From NCBI GenBank assembly GCA_018398585.1, contig JAGTTD010000026.1, forward strand, positions 2,609,001-2,673,000: a DNA stretch of 64,000 nucleotides, written 5' to 3'. The position numbers and the translations under genes were made by a program. The notes beneath the pieces are model-generated. The model did not search any database, had not been told where the DNA came from, and was given only the letters and a program-made list of their open reading frames with translations. Position 1 is the stretch's first letter. Every line of letters begins with the position of its first letter. This DNA is from Simmondsia chinensis (lineage: Eukaryota; Streptophyta; Magnoliopsida; Caryophyllales; Simmondsiaceae). Shown piece by piece: positions 10,901 through 22,449 of the stretch.

Positions 10901-13658
10901 CCCCTTCTCTTTGCTAATTCCCTCTTTTCTTTATGCTCATCAAGCCACCCTTGAAGTACATGGTCCAACTCTATAAATGTCTCTTTCATTGCCTTCTCTT
11001 GTCCTCCTATGTCCATCCACCTTGTTCGCAATTCGACATATGATTATAGTTAACAGATCTCTTATTACATATACGAGAAAAGAAATTAATGTATAAAATT
11101 AAGGGTAATATTATGGGTATCTAAAACTATATCTAATTTGTGCACCTAGTGTGTACGGAAAATGTTCATTAATGAGCTAATGAAAAGTTTTGTCAATCAA
11201 AAGGGTAGGTCTGGCCAATATGGAACGACTTGCATTTGGCTTGGAAATGGGTTCGAGCAACCCTTTGAACTCTTTACTCCTCGTTGTCCATGAGCAACAA
11301 GCTCTGAACTAGTATGCTAATTAGTTTACTAATTATGCTCTTGGCATCGATTCTGGTTGTATCAAGTTGAGGGCGCATTACTAGGTCTTAGTCCTTTAAT
11401 CTTGAGCCATTAGTGTGGGGTAACTTCCCCTCACACTAATATAATGTAACTAACTTAATATTTTTTAAATAATCATGTGATTTTCTACCACATGATCGGA
11501 TACATATAGTACATATATTGTTTTTCAAATTGGGTGTGCTTTTCTACTTAATGTAAACTATATTGGGATGACTTTATTTTAACTTATCTATGAATCTGAT
11601 ATATAGGTTTTGTTATCTGGTTAGGGCTATATAAAAGTTTACACACCTTAGATATGGAAGCCCGTCACCGATTGTAAATGACCCCAAATGGTGGAAGAAT
11701 TCTCTTATTGCCTTATTAAAACATTGTGTTTCTTCATTATCTACGCTTAGGAATTGCTTTCCTGAGATTATCCTAACCATGATACTCATCGTTAGGTCCT
11801 TAAATTGCTTCTTCAAATCCAAAAGTACTACATTTGGTGCAGTAACCTTATTGGTTTGTGTATGCCAGAGCTCATATACCCTTTTCATGCATGACGTCGC
11901 CTGGGTAAGAGTGCACAAAATAGTTTAGTAACGAGTTTAGCATTGATGGAAAAAAAAAAAAAAAAAAAAAAGCAAAACAGTTCAAATCAATATCGGATTC
12001 ATGAGAGATGTTTTTTGGGAAAATCCACCCAATTACAGTTGGGTTTATGATAGAATCTAAGTTGATATATCCAACTCTGACCGTCATAATATGGTCCTTT
12101 AAAAAGTAACCTAGCTATGATACTGGCAAATTAATTATTTTGGGCTCTTTTATATTGCACCGAGATACTCATGATGAATGGTATATACTTGAGTTGGTTG
12201 CGGGTCTCTCCATTTATGACGTGTGGCTAGAGATGAAAGGCCACTCAAGATTAATGATGAATCCAATAATGGATATTCTAATACCCCATAAAATGACGAT
12301 GACCAGAAAGATATTTGAAGAAGACTCACATGTGAGAAAAAGAATTAAGGAATCTGTTATTATCCTAGTCATGGTAGTAAGTTTCGTATCATAGTCATGA
12401 GAAATAAGAGGTGACCATATAAATATTCTTTGGTTACTTAAATCCAATTAGTTTTGGTATCGAACTTTACTTGTGCACCAAATTGCAAATTCCATGTATC
12501 AAGCTTGTTGTCCAACAAATTTCCCATAATATCTTGCTAGACTGACAATTTTGGACTCCACTTGCAAGTATCGTATAAGAAAATGTCTCATTCACTATTG
12601 CAGTATGCTCAATGATTTGCGAAGTAGAATACACCTCAATTATCACTCAATGATTGCATAGTATAGAAAAAAAAAAATCAAAGATTGTTCGTTTTTGTGA
12701 GCATATTAAAGTCCAGAAAAGTACTGATTATGTAGAATTCTTCCATGCCCCATAAAGGATAGGTACAATTATTGCAGGAGCCGAATCTTCGAATCTCGAC
12801 TTTAAGAATGGGCAAAATAATTATGTTATGTCACCCATCTCCAATTGTATCCCACGACACTTTAACTTCAGCTATACGAGAAGTATATATAGAAAGAGGT
12901 TTAACCTCTTTGAAATCCTCCACACCAAAATTCTGACCGAATATTTCTATGGAAATGCTGGTCGGATTCCTTATTATCTATTCAGTTGGTGAAGTTGCAA
13001 TGATTAGAAAATCGGTCGGAATTTCCGATTGAACACTGGTATCAAAAAAAGGATTGCAAAATCTAGTTCTTTTTACAGGGACTAATTTTGCCACAAAATA
13101 AAAAATAAGGAATCAATTTAAACAAACTTATAAATATTAGAAACAGAAGAAGTAAATAACTCCCCATGGAATCGAAATTTTACAAACCTCGGACTTCCAA
13201 ACGTGGGAAAGCAAATGAAGCCTTTTATGTGACAGAAGCTCAAGCATAACAATTTTTCTAACATCTCTCCAATATTGTCCATACGGTACAAACCCAAAAA
13301 TAGCATAATTATAACACATTAATTCAACTGCAACTGACTTGGGTCTCCCTGAGGCTGCTTTATCATTTACATGTAAACATTCTTTAGCCAATTCCCATGA
13401 GTTCACCACTAGTGCTTCCTTCACCCCTAGCTTTATGGTGCACATGGGTCCGTGCCGGTCCGCCATGGCTGACAACACTTTGTGGGGCGGCCCGTTGGGT
13501 CTGATCCGGTGCAGGTGGCCTATTATGGGCCATGAGCCATCGGCTTGTGGTGGGTTAGGTCGGGTTTGGATTGGGTTTTTGTGGTGGTTGTGTAATACCC
13601 ATTTGATGATGACGGGGATAAAAAAGAGGATAAGAGCAATGATAGTTGTTATTTCCAT
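7997..13658 (-). CDS. Cytochrome P450, CYP82 family (copy 1, five exons, 527 aa)
   Basis: Probable ER-anchored monooxygenase. Exons in reading order: 13658-13188, 11900-11647, 11020-10786, 10385-10105, 8339-7997; all introns are GT-AG and the joined frame has no stop. N-terminal membrane anchor (residues ~1-20), hinge [15 protein letters not shown]-helix WRDVR (W130-R134), ExxR as ETMR, PERF as FRPERF, heme loop [10 protein letters not shown] (Cys about 466). Exons 2-5 match copy 2 in length exactly. Odd points: the I-helix reads GGADST, with Ser for the usual Thr; Ala replaces Gly two residues after the heme Cys; TSG replaces the usual Pro-containing turn after the K-helix; Val replaces the small residue in FGFxPYG. 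These are tolerated in some P450s, so this may be an active but diverged enzyme or an early pseudogene. CYP82 enzymes oxidise varied specialised metabolites; the substrate cannot be told. Confidence 0.88.
8326..9680 (+). repeat. ~205-bp imperfect tandem array in intron 4 of P450 copy 1, including copies of the exon 5 start
   Basis: The plus-strand word GGTTCACTATCAACC, the reverse complement of the first bases of exon 5, occurs at 8326 (the true exon), 8729 and, with one insertion, 9162. More degenerate versions lie near 8530, 8935 and 9370. A second anchor, GGAAATCNCACATCG, recurs near 8371, 8563, 8780, 8984 and 9402, giving a period of about 190-220 bp. Near 9215 and 9590 a ~45-bp block (TGTGGATGATCAT...) is repeated almost exactly. 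The array makes this intron 1765 bp against 629 bp in copy 2, where a single diverged unit can be seen near 57040. Confidence 0.7.
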
Positions 13659-13740
13659 GGGATTTCTAGGGGGAACATTGGTGTTGGTGAAGAGATAAAG
13701 AGTTTGTGGATGGGTTTAAGCAAGAAATATTGATGTACGA
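13659..13740 (-). promoter_or_regulatory. Proximal promoter and leader of P450 copy 1
   Basis: Reading on the minus strand, the sequence just upstream of the ATG aligns with that of copy 2 (shared CAATATTTCTT, then CCACAA, then CTCTTTATCTCTTC). The position matching the copy 2 TATA box is 13712-13723 and reads TTGCTTAAACCC instead of TTATTTAAAACC, so the TATA element is weakened in this copy. The transcription start is not known. Confidence 0.5.
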
Positions 13741-14254
13741 CAATTTGTCACATAACTAATTTTTTTTTAAAAGTTTTAAATTGATGGGTAAATTTTCATA
13801 ATTAGCTTTATTTTGTAACATGCCTCTACATGCAAATATTTAAAAGGCTCTAGGAATGGATATTATACAAGAGCACCCTATACTTTGCACTTAAATTAAG
13901 GGGTCCATTGAAAAGTGACAAATACAGTATCGGTATTAGCCCAGCAAAGTGCTTTTCATATAATATTGAACGGTGGCTATTGGGATTCGAGCTTGTGACC
14001 TATTGGTCAACAAACTTTAATAACATGACGAAGAACCAACTTTCTTAAAAGCTTATATGTTGATATTTTCTCTCTTATAATTCCAATGTAGGTTCTTACT
14101 TGACCCACAAATGGAGTCCTTAAAATTCCCCTTTAATGTGAGTCTTCTTTAGCTGCATGCTCTTATCTAATTGGAAGATTACGTCCAATTAACTACCACT
14201 CATATTTTATGCTATCTACATTTTAGCCATCCGATTTTTTTTTTGGTTATTTGC
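13741..14254. other. No gene seen
   Basis: AT-rich DNA upstream of P450 copy 1; nothing recognisable beyond the leader homology ended near 13740. Confidence 0.4.
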
Positions 14255-14612
14255 ACCAAACGACCCTATACTTTGCCCATTGTGATAATTTAGTTCATAT
14301 ACTTCTAATTATGCCAATTTAGTCTATGTACTATTCATATTGTGTCAATTTTGTCCTTATAGTATAATTTATGTTAAAGTTTCAGTGAAATTTTTACTGA
14401 TTCGGCCATGGATTCGGTTAAATTGAATCAGTTGGAGTATTTATAATGAGTTACTTACGTCTAACGTGATTGTGCTATTAAAGATTGCGTCAATAACTTT
14501 ACTAAAATTTGAACAAGGGACTAATTGACACAGTATGAGTTGTATATGGACTAAATTGACATAATCAAAAGTACAAGGACTAAATTGATACACTGAGAAA
14601 AGTATAAGGATC
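14255..14612. mobile_element. Foldback MITE-like element with ~90-bp inverted arms
   Basis: The left arm (about 14260-14355) and the right arm (about 14512-14612) are inverted copies; both contain AATTTAGTCC/TATGTCAATTTAGTC-type words and a GTGTCAATT core. The centre (14360-14510) is unique. No coding capacity. Target-site duplication was not resolved. Half-element sequence of the same type appears at about 24810-24900. Confidence 0.55.
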
Positions 14613-15440
14613 ACCGATGTAAATAACCTTCTTTTTTTTTTTTTTTTGTCTGCTTTTAACCACTTAAAAAAAAAAAAGTTTGGGTAGCAATTAACATCAT
14701 TTAACATTTTTGTTAGACAAAATCGAATATTCCATTCAATTTTGATTATTCCCTGATCATTTCTGATTTTAGTATTCTTTGCATATAACCAACTATACTT
14801 ATGATATATGGCTTTTATGATGACTATAGCTTTAAGTTAACAACCCCCATTTGGAATATAGCTTTTATGATATATTCCCAAATCCACAAGCTACCTCCCC
14901 GTATACTTCAATCTGGACCTATCCTCATCAAACCAATCCCCAACATGGTACTCAATTGTTAGAGCATCATTCATGCCCAAAGGTGTGAGTTATGCATTAA
15001 GTTAATAAATTTTGCTTCATATGATAACTAAATCATGTAGAAGTTATTAAATCATAGCAATGAGTATTTGTGTACAAATCTAATTATGAAGTGTTCAAAA
15101 AAAAAAAAAAAAATTTCTAAATTTGAGAACTTTCCACCACTTCATTAGTATTGATTTACAAAGCAAAATTACAATATTTCTACATAAATTTCCATGTTCA
15201 ATATTTTCCCAATCCCGTTCAGTTTGTATTCAGGGTACTTGGGTGATAGATTGGTGACTCCTGAGCGAATCGGTGCCTGTGCATGGTGAGGCACCGATAA
15301 AAGATCTGGGGCGCCGCAGTGGGGGTGCATGCCTAAAAAGTGACCGTGCAATGTGGTGGTCATCGGCGGTTGATAACGATAGTAAACGAAGCGGTGATGG
15401 CTCTGAAGGTCGGTAGTTTTTCACGAAATTGAAAACCGGT
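14613..15440. other. No gene seen; AT-rich then a GC-richer island
   Basis: 14613-15170 holds poly(T)/poly(A) tracts and no gene. From 15230 to 15440 the base composition rises in GC compared with surroundings, suggesting inserted DNA, but no protein or RNA family was recognised. Confidence 0.35.
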
Positions 15441-15452
15441 CCCCCTAGGGAT

Positions 15453-15507
15453 GTAGCCTAGTGGCGGAGAACACTTGTGGCTATGCACTCCACTTGGACT
15501 CGAATCT
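15453..15507 (+). other. tRNA-like module (A-box/B-box-like)
   Basis: GTAGCCTAGTGGCGGAG resembles a Pol III A box and GGACTCGAATCT, ~27 bases further on, a B box. The intervening arms do not fold as a convincing tRNA and no anticodon stem is seen. This is a tRNA-derived relic of the kind found in plant repeats, not a tRNA gene. Confidence 0.4.
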
Positions 15508-15590
15508 CTATTATGGTATTTGTGGCTCCTTTTTATGGGAATTTTTAAGGGGTATTTCCCCTCCCTCCTCCTCGCAGGCCTACCAAAAAA

Positions 15591-15630
15591 GAAAGAAGAA
15601 GAAGAAGAAGAAGAAGAAGAAGAAGAAGAA
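15591..15630 (+). repeat. (GAA)n microsatellite
   Basis: About 40 bases of near-perfect GAA/AAG. It generates spurious poly-Glu, poly-Lys and poly-Ser open frames in several phases. Confidence 0.95.
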
Positions 15631-15699
15631 ATTGAAGATCGTGAGAGAGAATTCAAATTGTTGACGGTGAGAGAGAGGGAGATGGGACTTGGAAGGGGT

Positions 15700-16707
15700 T
15701 AGAGTTTTTTTTCATCATTTTGGGTGTAACTTTTTTCCCTTTTTTTTATGTAAAAACTAAATAACTTGGGAAGAACAAATTGAGAATAATTCTCAACACT
15801 TTTATTTGAATAATTAAAATGCGATACAAACTTGAGCTTTAATAGAAGATTATAAGAAAACCAAAAGACATAAGAATAAACGCTAGTATCCTAAGTTACA
15901 TGAGAAAAATAATCAAGTAAATGTGATGGTAATGGCCATTAAGGGCCAGTTGTGGGAGCCAAAGAGCGAGGAAGACTTAAATGCCATGTCTTTAATGCTT
16001 TCTGTAACAATTGAAATATTCTAAAGAATATCCCAACCTACTCATGTACAAGAAGGAAATACTAAAATAATACATAAAGCATATAAACAAATACTAGTAT
16101 TTAGCATTTTAGCAAAGGTGTGGTTAACTAATTTAGTTGACCAATCTTGAAAAGATCAAATTTGATTAAAAAAAATTGTGTTTGAGGTAGTTAAAAGCTA
16201 TATATTATAAAACATAAGTGGTTATTTGCAAAGAACACTAAAATTGGGAATAAATAGGGCATATCCCAAAATTAGATGGAATATTCAGTTTTGGCTAATG
16301 AAAATGTTAACTGGTGGTCATTTCCAACCCGTTTTGTGGTGGTTAGAAGGAAAAAAAAAATTTCGAGTGATTAAAAACTAGATGGTATAAATATAAGTGG
16401 TAAATTGGGAAAAAAAAAAAACTCATATTGTGAAGAACAAATGGCAATTGCAACTAATAATGTGAAGAAAAAATTACTATGATTTTCATTTATTCTAAAT
16501 TTGAGTTCTTATTACATTCGTCAAATAATCATGGTACTATGTAAGGTATATATGGCCTCAGGGCGTTTTCAGTATTCCAAAAAACAAAATGTATGGTGTA
16601 TATATACATATAAAAAAAAACAAACTTTATTATCCAAAAGTTTTTCCAAATGTTTTATAGTCAAGATCGACATAGAGGCATTCAAGCTATTGGTCCCTTT
16701 TGAACTA
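15700..16707. other. No gene seen; AT-rich intergenic DNA
   Basis: Poly(A)/poly(T) tracts and no protein-like open frame. The last bases, AACTA at 16703-16707, are the probable target-site duplication of the gypsy element that follows. Confidence 0.45.
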
Positions 16708-16977
16708 TGATACAAGAAAGACAAGAACTATGGATTCTTATTGTTAGACTAGAACTTAAGTCGAGAAGAAGGAGGGAGAAGAAGAAGAGAGTTAGGGAAA
16801 AAAGAATGTGTTTTCATTTAATTGGATGCCTCATCTTAGCTACAAACTACCCTTTATACAAGAATTACCAACTAACTCAACAACAACAGACTAACTAACT
16901 AGGCTAACTAACTAACTAGCTAGAGAATACCAATACAATTATGCAATTACTTCATATTTGACAATTATACTATATCA
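16708..16977 (-). repeat. 3' LTR of the gypsy element (270 bp)
   Basis: On the element strand the LTR starts TGATATAG and ends TTGTATCA (TG...CA). It matches 21451-21713 over its whole length, including TTAATTGGATGCCTC-type and AACTAACTAACT blocks. A polypurine tract (plus-strand GCCCCCCCAAAAAAAA at 16981-16996) abuts it. Confidence 0.9.
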
Positions 16978-16999
16978 ATAGCCCCCCCAAAAAAAATCC

Positions 17000-19900
17000 T
17001 CAAGGGTGAAAATTAGGAAATTTGCGTTGAATATCAAAGAGAAATTCCCATGTAGCTGCTTCCTTTGATGCTCCTTTCCATTGGAGAAAAATCTTGGGAG
17101 CTGCTTTATTACCTCTACATACCATTTGTCTAGCAAGTATACGCTCTGCTTCCTTCCCCTTCAGTGCAGCTGACATTTGTGGAAGAGGTACTATGCCGCT
17201 AGGCAATGGGACTTGATGGAGTTTCAATTAAGACACATGGAAAACATCATATATTTGAGCTGAATCCAGTAATGCCAAGTGATAAGCCACCCTTAACCAC
17301 AACTTGAAAATGGACCAAATTATTTTGGTGACAGCTTATTATTTTGCCTTACAGCAGCTGTGATCTGGCGATATGATGAACTTTCAAGTATACCCAATTC
17401 CCAATTTGAAAGCTTCTGTCACTCCTCTTTCTGTTGGCATATTGCTGCATTTGGTTCTAGGCCCTCAGTATGTGAAACTTGAGCACTTTTATCATGTCTT
17501 CTCTACTTGTCAAACTTTGATCAACTACTTCAATATCACTTTCACTAGGCATACATAGCTTCATGGGAGTTTTCCAAATGGAAGAATGCCATGTGGTATT
17601 ATACCACTCAGCTATGGGGAGCCATTTAGACCAATGGGAAGGACTAGAGTTACACATGTATCTCAAGTATGTTTCTAACCCTTTGTTTACTACCTCTGTT
17701 TGACCATCTGTTTGAGGATGGTAGGAAGTAGATAAGTGTAAGTCCACTCCTTGAATAGCAAACATGGATTGCCAAAATGCACTTTGAAAAATGGCATCTT
17801 AAACACTAAAGTGCTTGCTAATCCGTGTAGCTTGTAATCATTATCCAGGAAGGTTTGAGCTACTATCACTATAGAATATGGGTGCATGAGAGCCATGAAA
17901 TGAGCAGCTTTACTAAGCCGATCTACCACTACAAAGATGACATCTTTAACAAAAGAACGAGGTAGACCTTCAGCAAAATCTATGGAGATATCTGCCCATA
18001 TCATGGAGGGAATGGATAGTGGCTGGATCAATCTAAGGGAAGCCATTCTCGTGTTTGCATGCTTGGAAAGTAGCACATTCCCTTACAAAATCAGTCACTG
18101 ACTTAGTCATGCCTTTGAGGTAAAACAAGGACTTTATCCTTTGTAAAATTGCATCATGGCTTGAGTGTCCTCCTTGAGGTGAAGAATGCAGCCATTAGAG
18201 TATTTTCTGTCTCAGTTAAGAGGATTGTCCCACCATTGATCTTCCCCTTCTTTTCAACTGATTCAGATTCCATATGTAATGAGAATTAAACAATCTTCCC
18301 TCTTGCAAATTGAGCAATGATTTGCTACAGATGAGGGTCAGTTTGCCATTCCAAGTGCAACATTGGATATAAATAGCTCTCTACTGCAGATAGCATCATG
18401 CATATGATTTTGTGGCTGGTTATTCTGGACAAGGCATCAGCAACTATATTTTCTTTGCCTTTCTTGTACTGGATGTTATAGTTAAATCCCAGTAACTTGG
18501 ATAGCCACAAATGCTGAAAATGTGTACTCAATTTCTACTCTAATAAGTACTTCAAGTTACGTTGATCAATCCTTATAATGAAAGTGTCAATGATGAGATA
18601 TTGTTGCCATTGTTGAAAAGCAAAGGTTGATGTTTCACACTTAGAGGTTTACTGATAAAAGCCAGCGGATGATTACCTTGCATCAAGACAACCCCTATGC
18701 CAACATTACAAGCATTTGTTTCTACAATGAATTGCTGCGAGAAATTAGGTGGAGCCAATACTGGAGCTGTGCTCAATGCCTGCTTTAAGGCTTCAAATGC
18801 TGCAAGAGCTTCTTCATTCCATTGCCAATTATCCTTCTGCCACAATTCCGTAAGAGGTTTGGCTATGCTATAGCCTCTAATAGACCTGTGGTAATAACTA
18901 GTCAACCCTAAGAAAGTCCTTAATTGTTTAATGTTGCTTTGGTATAGGCAAATGTTTCATGGCTTCTACCTTCTTAGGATATGTGGAGACACCTTTTGCT
19001 GTTATGATATGGCCTAGATATTTGATATGTGGTGAAGCAAAGCAACATTTGCTCCTCTTGGCATACAACTAATGACTTCTCAATAGATCAAAGATGAGCC
19101 TTAAATATTTAACATGAGCAGCAATATCAGCACTATATATCAATATATCATTAAAAAAAAAAAAAGAGAGAGAATAAACTTTCTCAAATATGGAGCAAAG
19201 ATGGCATTCATCAAAGATTGAAAGGTTGAGGGTTCATTTGTCAAACGAAATGGCATTACCCTGAACTCATATTGCACAAGATGTATCTTGAAAGCAGTCT
19301 TTTGAATGTCATTTGTATGCATGCATATCTGATGATATTTTGATCTAAAATCAATCTTGGAGAAGAACTTAGCTCCTTCTAATTCATCCAACAACTCATT
19401 CACAAGAGGGATAGGGAGCTTGTCTTCATTGTTGACTTGATTCAAGTCCTATAGTCCATGCACATTCTCCAACTGTCATATTTCTTTTCCACTAGTACCA
19501 CTACCAATGCATAAGGACTTGAGCAATGCTGGATGTATCTCTTTGTAGGTAATTCCTCAATCATATCTTTATGAGATCTTTCTGTAAAGTAGGGTATATG
19601 TAAGGTTGTTTGTTGATGGGTTAAGTACCTTATTTGAGATGAATTCTATGATCAAAGGAATGTGTAAATGGAGGCAGCCATTGAGGCTTCTCAAGGACAT
19701 CTACAAATTGCATTAGCACGTTCTCTATTTTAGGATACAATGCAGTCTGATCTGACTCGTCAGTTTCTTTTCCCATCAGCATCAACTCAGTTAGGACTTC
19801 TGATTGAGTGTTAGGAGCTACCTGCAACAAAGCAATATAAAGAGTACTAGATAGTATTCTTGACAAAGCCTTGACCCTAACCATCTTGCAGTTTGTGGTC

Positions 19901-20265
19901 TTTTGTCCTTGCAGCACACAAGGTACTCCTTCCAAGGTGAATGCCGTTGTGAGAGATCTGAAATTGCATTGGATGTCTCTAGGAGTAGACAGCCATTCTA
20001 CTCCTAAGACCATATCACACCCACCAAAGGGTATTAAAATGAAATTAACAGAATATATGAATCCTTGCATTCTCTAATAGAGTTCATAACACTGCTTATT
20101 ACATTGCAGGCCGCTATCATCAGCCACTAACACAAACCTAGGATCCATTTTCTTGAGATTGTAGTTAAGTTTTGAAGCCAAAGATGAGTCTATGAAATTA
20201 CGAGTGGAACCTGAATCCACAAGTATATGCCAAGGTCGATTTTCCACATATCCCATAACCCTCAA
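17000..20265 (-). pseudogene. Gypsy pol remains: protease, RT, RNase H, integrase, chromodomain-like tail
   Basis: Protease (20265-20074) keeps LVDSGSTRNFID. RT (19445-19140) keeps SKIDFRSKYHQI, but at the catalytic box a poly(T) expansion and frameshift leave FFND where FxDD is expected, so the first catalytic Asp is lost. RNase H follows at 18905-18325 (ADALSR at its end). Integrase is at 18076-17690 and 17765-17457 (HPQTDGQTEVVN). The C-terminal piece at 17227-17000 contains LQWKGASKEAATWE, the chromodomain-like end of this clade. Several frame changes lie between these blocks. Confidence 0.88.
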
Positions 20266-21436
20266 TGTCTGAAAATTGTAAATTCCAGCTAAAGCATGAA
20301 CTAAGATCTGGGCTATTATCTCTAGCTCTACTAATTCATCAGTTCCATTTATGTTTCTGCATACTGATCTTCTGACCCCTCTTCCTTAGCCTCAATGATG
20401 AACAACTGAGGTCCCTTGGACTTATATAGATGCCCAGGCTCAAACTTGTCATCACAAAATTAACAAGGTCCCTTTGCTCTCTTGTCCTGCAGCTTAGCTT
20501 TGGTCAATGTCTTTTGTGATCTATTGGCACCAACAATCGGCATAGCTGTTCTATTATTTAGATAATTTGTCCTAGTAGTGCTAGGAGAGTGGGATGTCAT
20601 CAATTGGGTAGTTGATGGAGTAGGAAGCAAAGGCATCTTTGAGTATTTCAATTGCCTAGAAAGTGCTTCAAACTTGGCTTAAGCTAATTTGGCAAACATA
20701 TGGCTTGCTGCAAATTAGCTAGATTTCTAGTTCTCACTTCTAATGCCAAATCTTTCGTATCCCAGTCAAGAGACAACTTACTAATTATGATTCTTTTAAA
20801 TCTGTCCTCACTACAATCGCATCAAATCTAGCCAAGTATTCTTTCACTGTACCTTCTTGCCCCAAACTCATTTAATCAACACTGGATCTTCATATGGATT
20901 TCCAAAATGAAACTTAAGATCTATTGCATACTCATTCCAGCTTATAACATTGCTAAGGCCTCTGCCTTTCATGAGCTGTTGATGCCATTGAGGGGCAATG
21001 CCTCTCATGTGTATTGATGGAAGTCTCACTTTGTCAAAATCAAGGGTGTTATCGACGCGAAAGAATTGATCGCAAATGTATAGCCAACTATTCAAATCAT
21101 CTCCTTGGAATAAAGCAAACTCAATATTTCTTAATCTAGCTGAATAAGATTGGTTACCTACTGTCACATGCAAATTCTGCACTGGAATTGAGGGTTCATG
21201 TGCTACCTGATGCGAATCCCATCCACTAAACGACTTTGCTACGATGCCATCCCAATGATCATATCCCTTAATTCATGGATAGAGTTCTTCAGCTCGCTAA
21301 CAATAACTCCATGGTTTCATTTGTTGCCTTGATTTGAAAGATTAAGATCTCCTCTACTTATTTAATTTTTGACAGTCATCGTGTATTTTCTGCCATTTCG
21401 GAAGTGAATTGTAAACACAGCCGAGAGGAACTGATG
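20266..21436 (-). pseudogene. Gypsy gag remains
   Basis: The block 21182-20868 is a retrotransposon gag (Retrotrans_gag-type) core, with FQGDDLNSWLYICDQFF and a later WNEYAIDLKFHFG. A damaged zinc knuckle (FCDDKFEPGHLYK, first part lost at a stop) sits near 20440-20470. Several frame changes interrupt it. Confidence 0.75.
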
Positions 21437-21437
21437 T

Positions 21438-21449
21438 GATCTGATACCA
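21438..21449 (-). promoter_or_regulatory. Primer-binding site of the gypsy element
   Basis: On the element strand this reads TGGTATCAGATC, complementary to the 3' end of initiator tRNA-Met as in many plant LTR retrotransposons, one base inside the LTR end. Confidence 0.85.
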
Positions 21450-21450
21450 C

Positions 21451-21713
21451 TGATACAAGAAAGCTAAGAATTATGGATTCTAATTGTTAGAATAGAACAA
21501 GGAGGAAGAAGAAAAAGGAAGAGAGAGTTAGGAAGAAAAGAATGTGTTTTCAATTAATTGGATGCCTCGTCTTAGCTACAAACTACCCTTTATATAAGAA
21601 TCATCAACTAACTCAGCAACAACAGACCAACTAACTAGGCTAACTAACTAACTGGCTAGAGAATACCAATACAATCATGCAATTACTTCATATTTGACAA
21701 TTATACTGTACCA
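21451..21713 (-). repeat. 5' LTR of the gypsy element (263 bp)
   Basis: Starts TGGTACAG and ends TTGTATCA on the element strand; paired with 16708-16977. The 7-bp length difference and scattered substitutions give a way to date the insertion. Confidence 0.9.
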
Positions 21714-21718
21714 AATTA

Positions 21719-22449
21719 ATATCAAGCCATAAAAAGTTTATAATGAGCCTTAATGAGTTTATAGATACGAAACTATCTTATATTGAGAGAAAAGCGGCAA
21801 CTATAATTGTTAAGATTTTGGATCCAAATATTCGATCTTAATCTTTATAAATGAAAAATACAAAACCCCAAAGAAACATAACAAGACAACCAAGGCTAAG
21901 ATAAGAATTACTTGGTATGGTTTGAGATGAACCAGCATGTACAACCTCTGTTTGAAGAGGAATCAATCAGCTGTCAAGGACTCAAGTTTACATTCTAGTG
22001 ACTAAGGTTGAAGAACCTCTCAACCATAACTTTAGAGAGTAATGCAATAGATTGCAAGAAAGGCTCTTGCAAATATCCACTCCCTAGTAGAAAAACTCTA
22101 GAATTACGAATAATCACCCATGAACATCTAAAGAGAAAGCCAATGGACTCAAACATGGAGACAAAGTAGAACAAATGAAAACTATGAAAAGAGTAAAAAA
22201 AAAATAGGGTTTATACAGCCGTAGAAGAGAAACCCTAGTAAGCCTTTGATCATGACAGAGAGAAGCTTTTTGTAAGTCAAAATGAAATGCCAATGAACTT
22301 CACATGTATACAAGGCCGACAACTGCAAGCTAGCAAAGGGCCGGGCAAAGGCAAAAATCAACAATCGTAAAATTTGAAATTCATAATGGAAATTCCCTTT
22401 CTTTTCATCACAGATTGCTACCTTGCCACTTATTCTTGCTAACACATTA
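21719..22449. other. No gene seen; possible LTR sequence of the next copia relic
   Basis: AT-rich DNA with no recognisable coding sequence. Its position just downstream of a minus-strand copia pol suggests it may be that element's 3' LTR, but boundaries were not found. Confidence 0.35.

Larger units (their letters stand above)
16708..21713 (-). mobile_element. LTR-bounded Ty3/gypsy chromovirus-like retrotransposon, inactive (5.0 kb)
   Basis: Complete structure on the minus strand: LTRs at 21451-21713 and 16708-16977, primer-binding site just inside the upstream LTR, a T/G-rich polypurine tract beside the downstream LTR, and gag-protease-RT-RNase H-integrase-chromodomain-like order. That order, the short LTRs and the size fit a Reina-type chromovirus. 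Flanks AACTA and AATTA are a near-matching 5-bp target-site duplication (4/5). All coding segments carry frameshifts or stops. The two LTRs differ by many substitutions and small indels, so insertion is not recent. Confidence 0.9.

Noticed and set aside
12453..13050. TGGTATC words in P450 copy 1 intron 1 as primer-binding sites
   Set aside because: No LTR end, leader or gag sequence lies beside them.
13339..13698. 119-aa plus-strand ORF overlapping exon 1 of P450 copy 1, with a similar 110-aa ORF (46251-46583, minus) in copy 2
   Set aside because: Both are antisense shadows of the conserved P450 exon 1; their similarity follows from the sense coding constraint and they match no family.
15360..15702. 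Poly-Ser, poly-Glu and poly-Lys ORFs
   Set aside because: Produced by the (GAA)n microsatellite at 15591-15630 in different frames.
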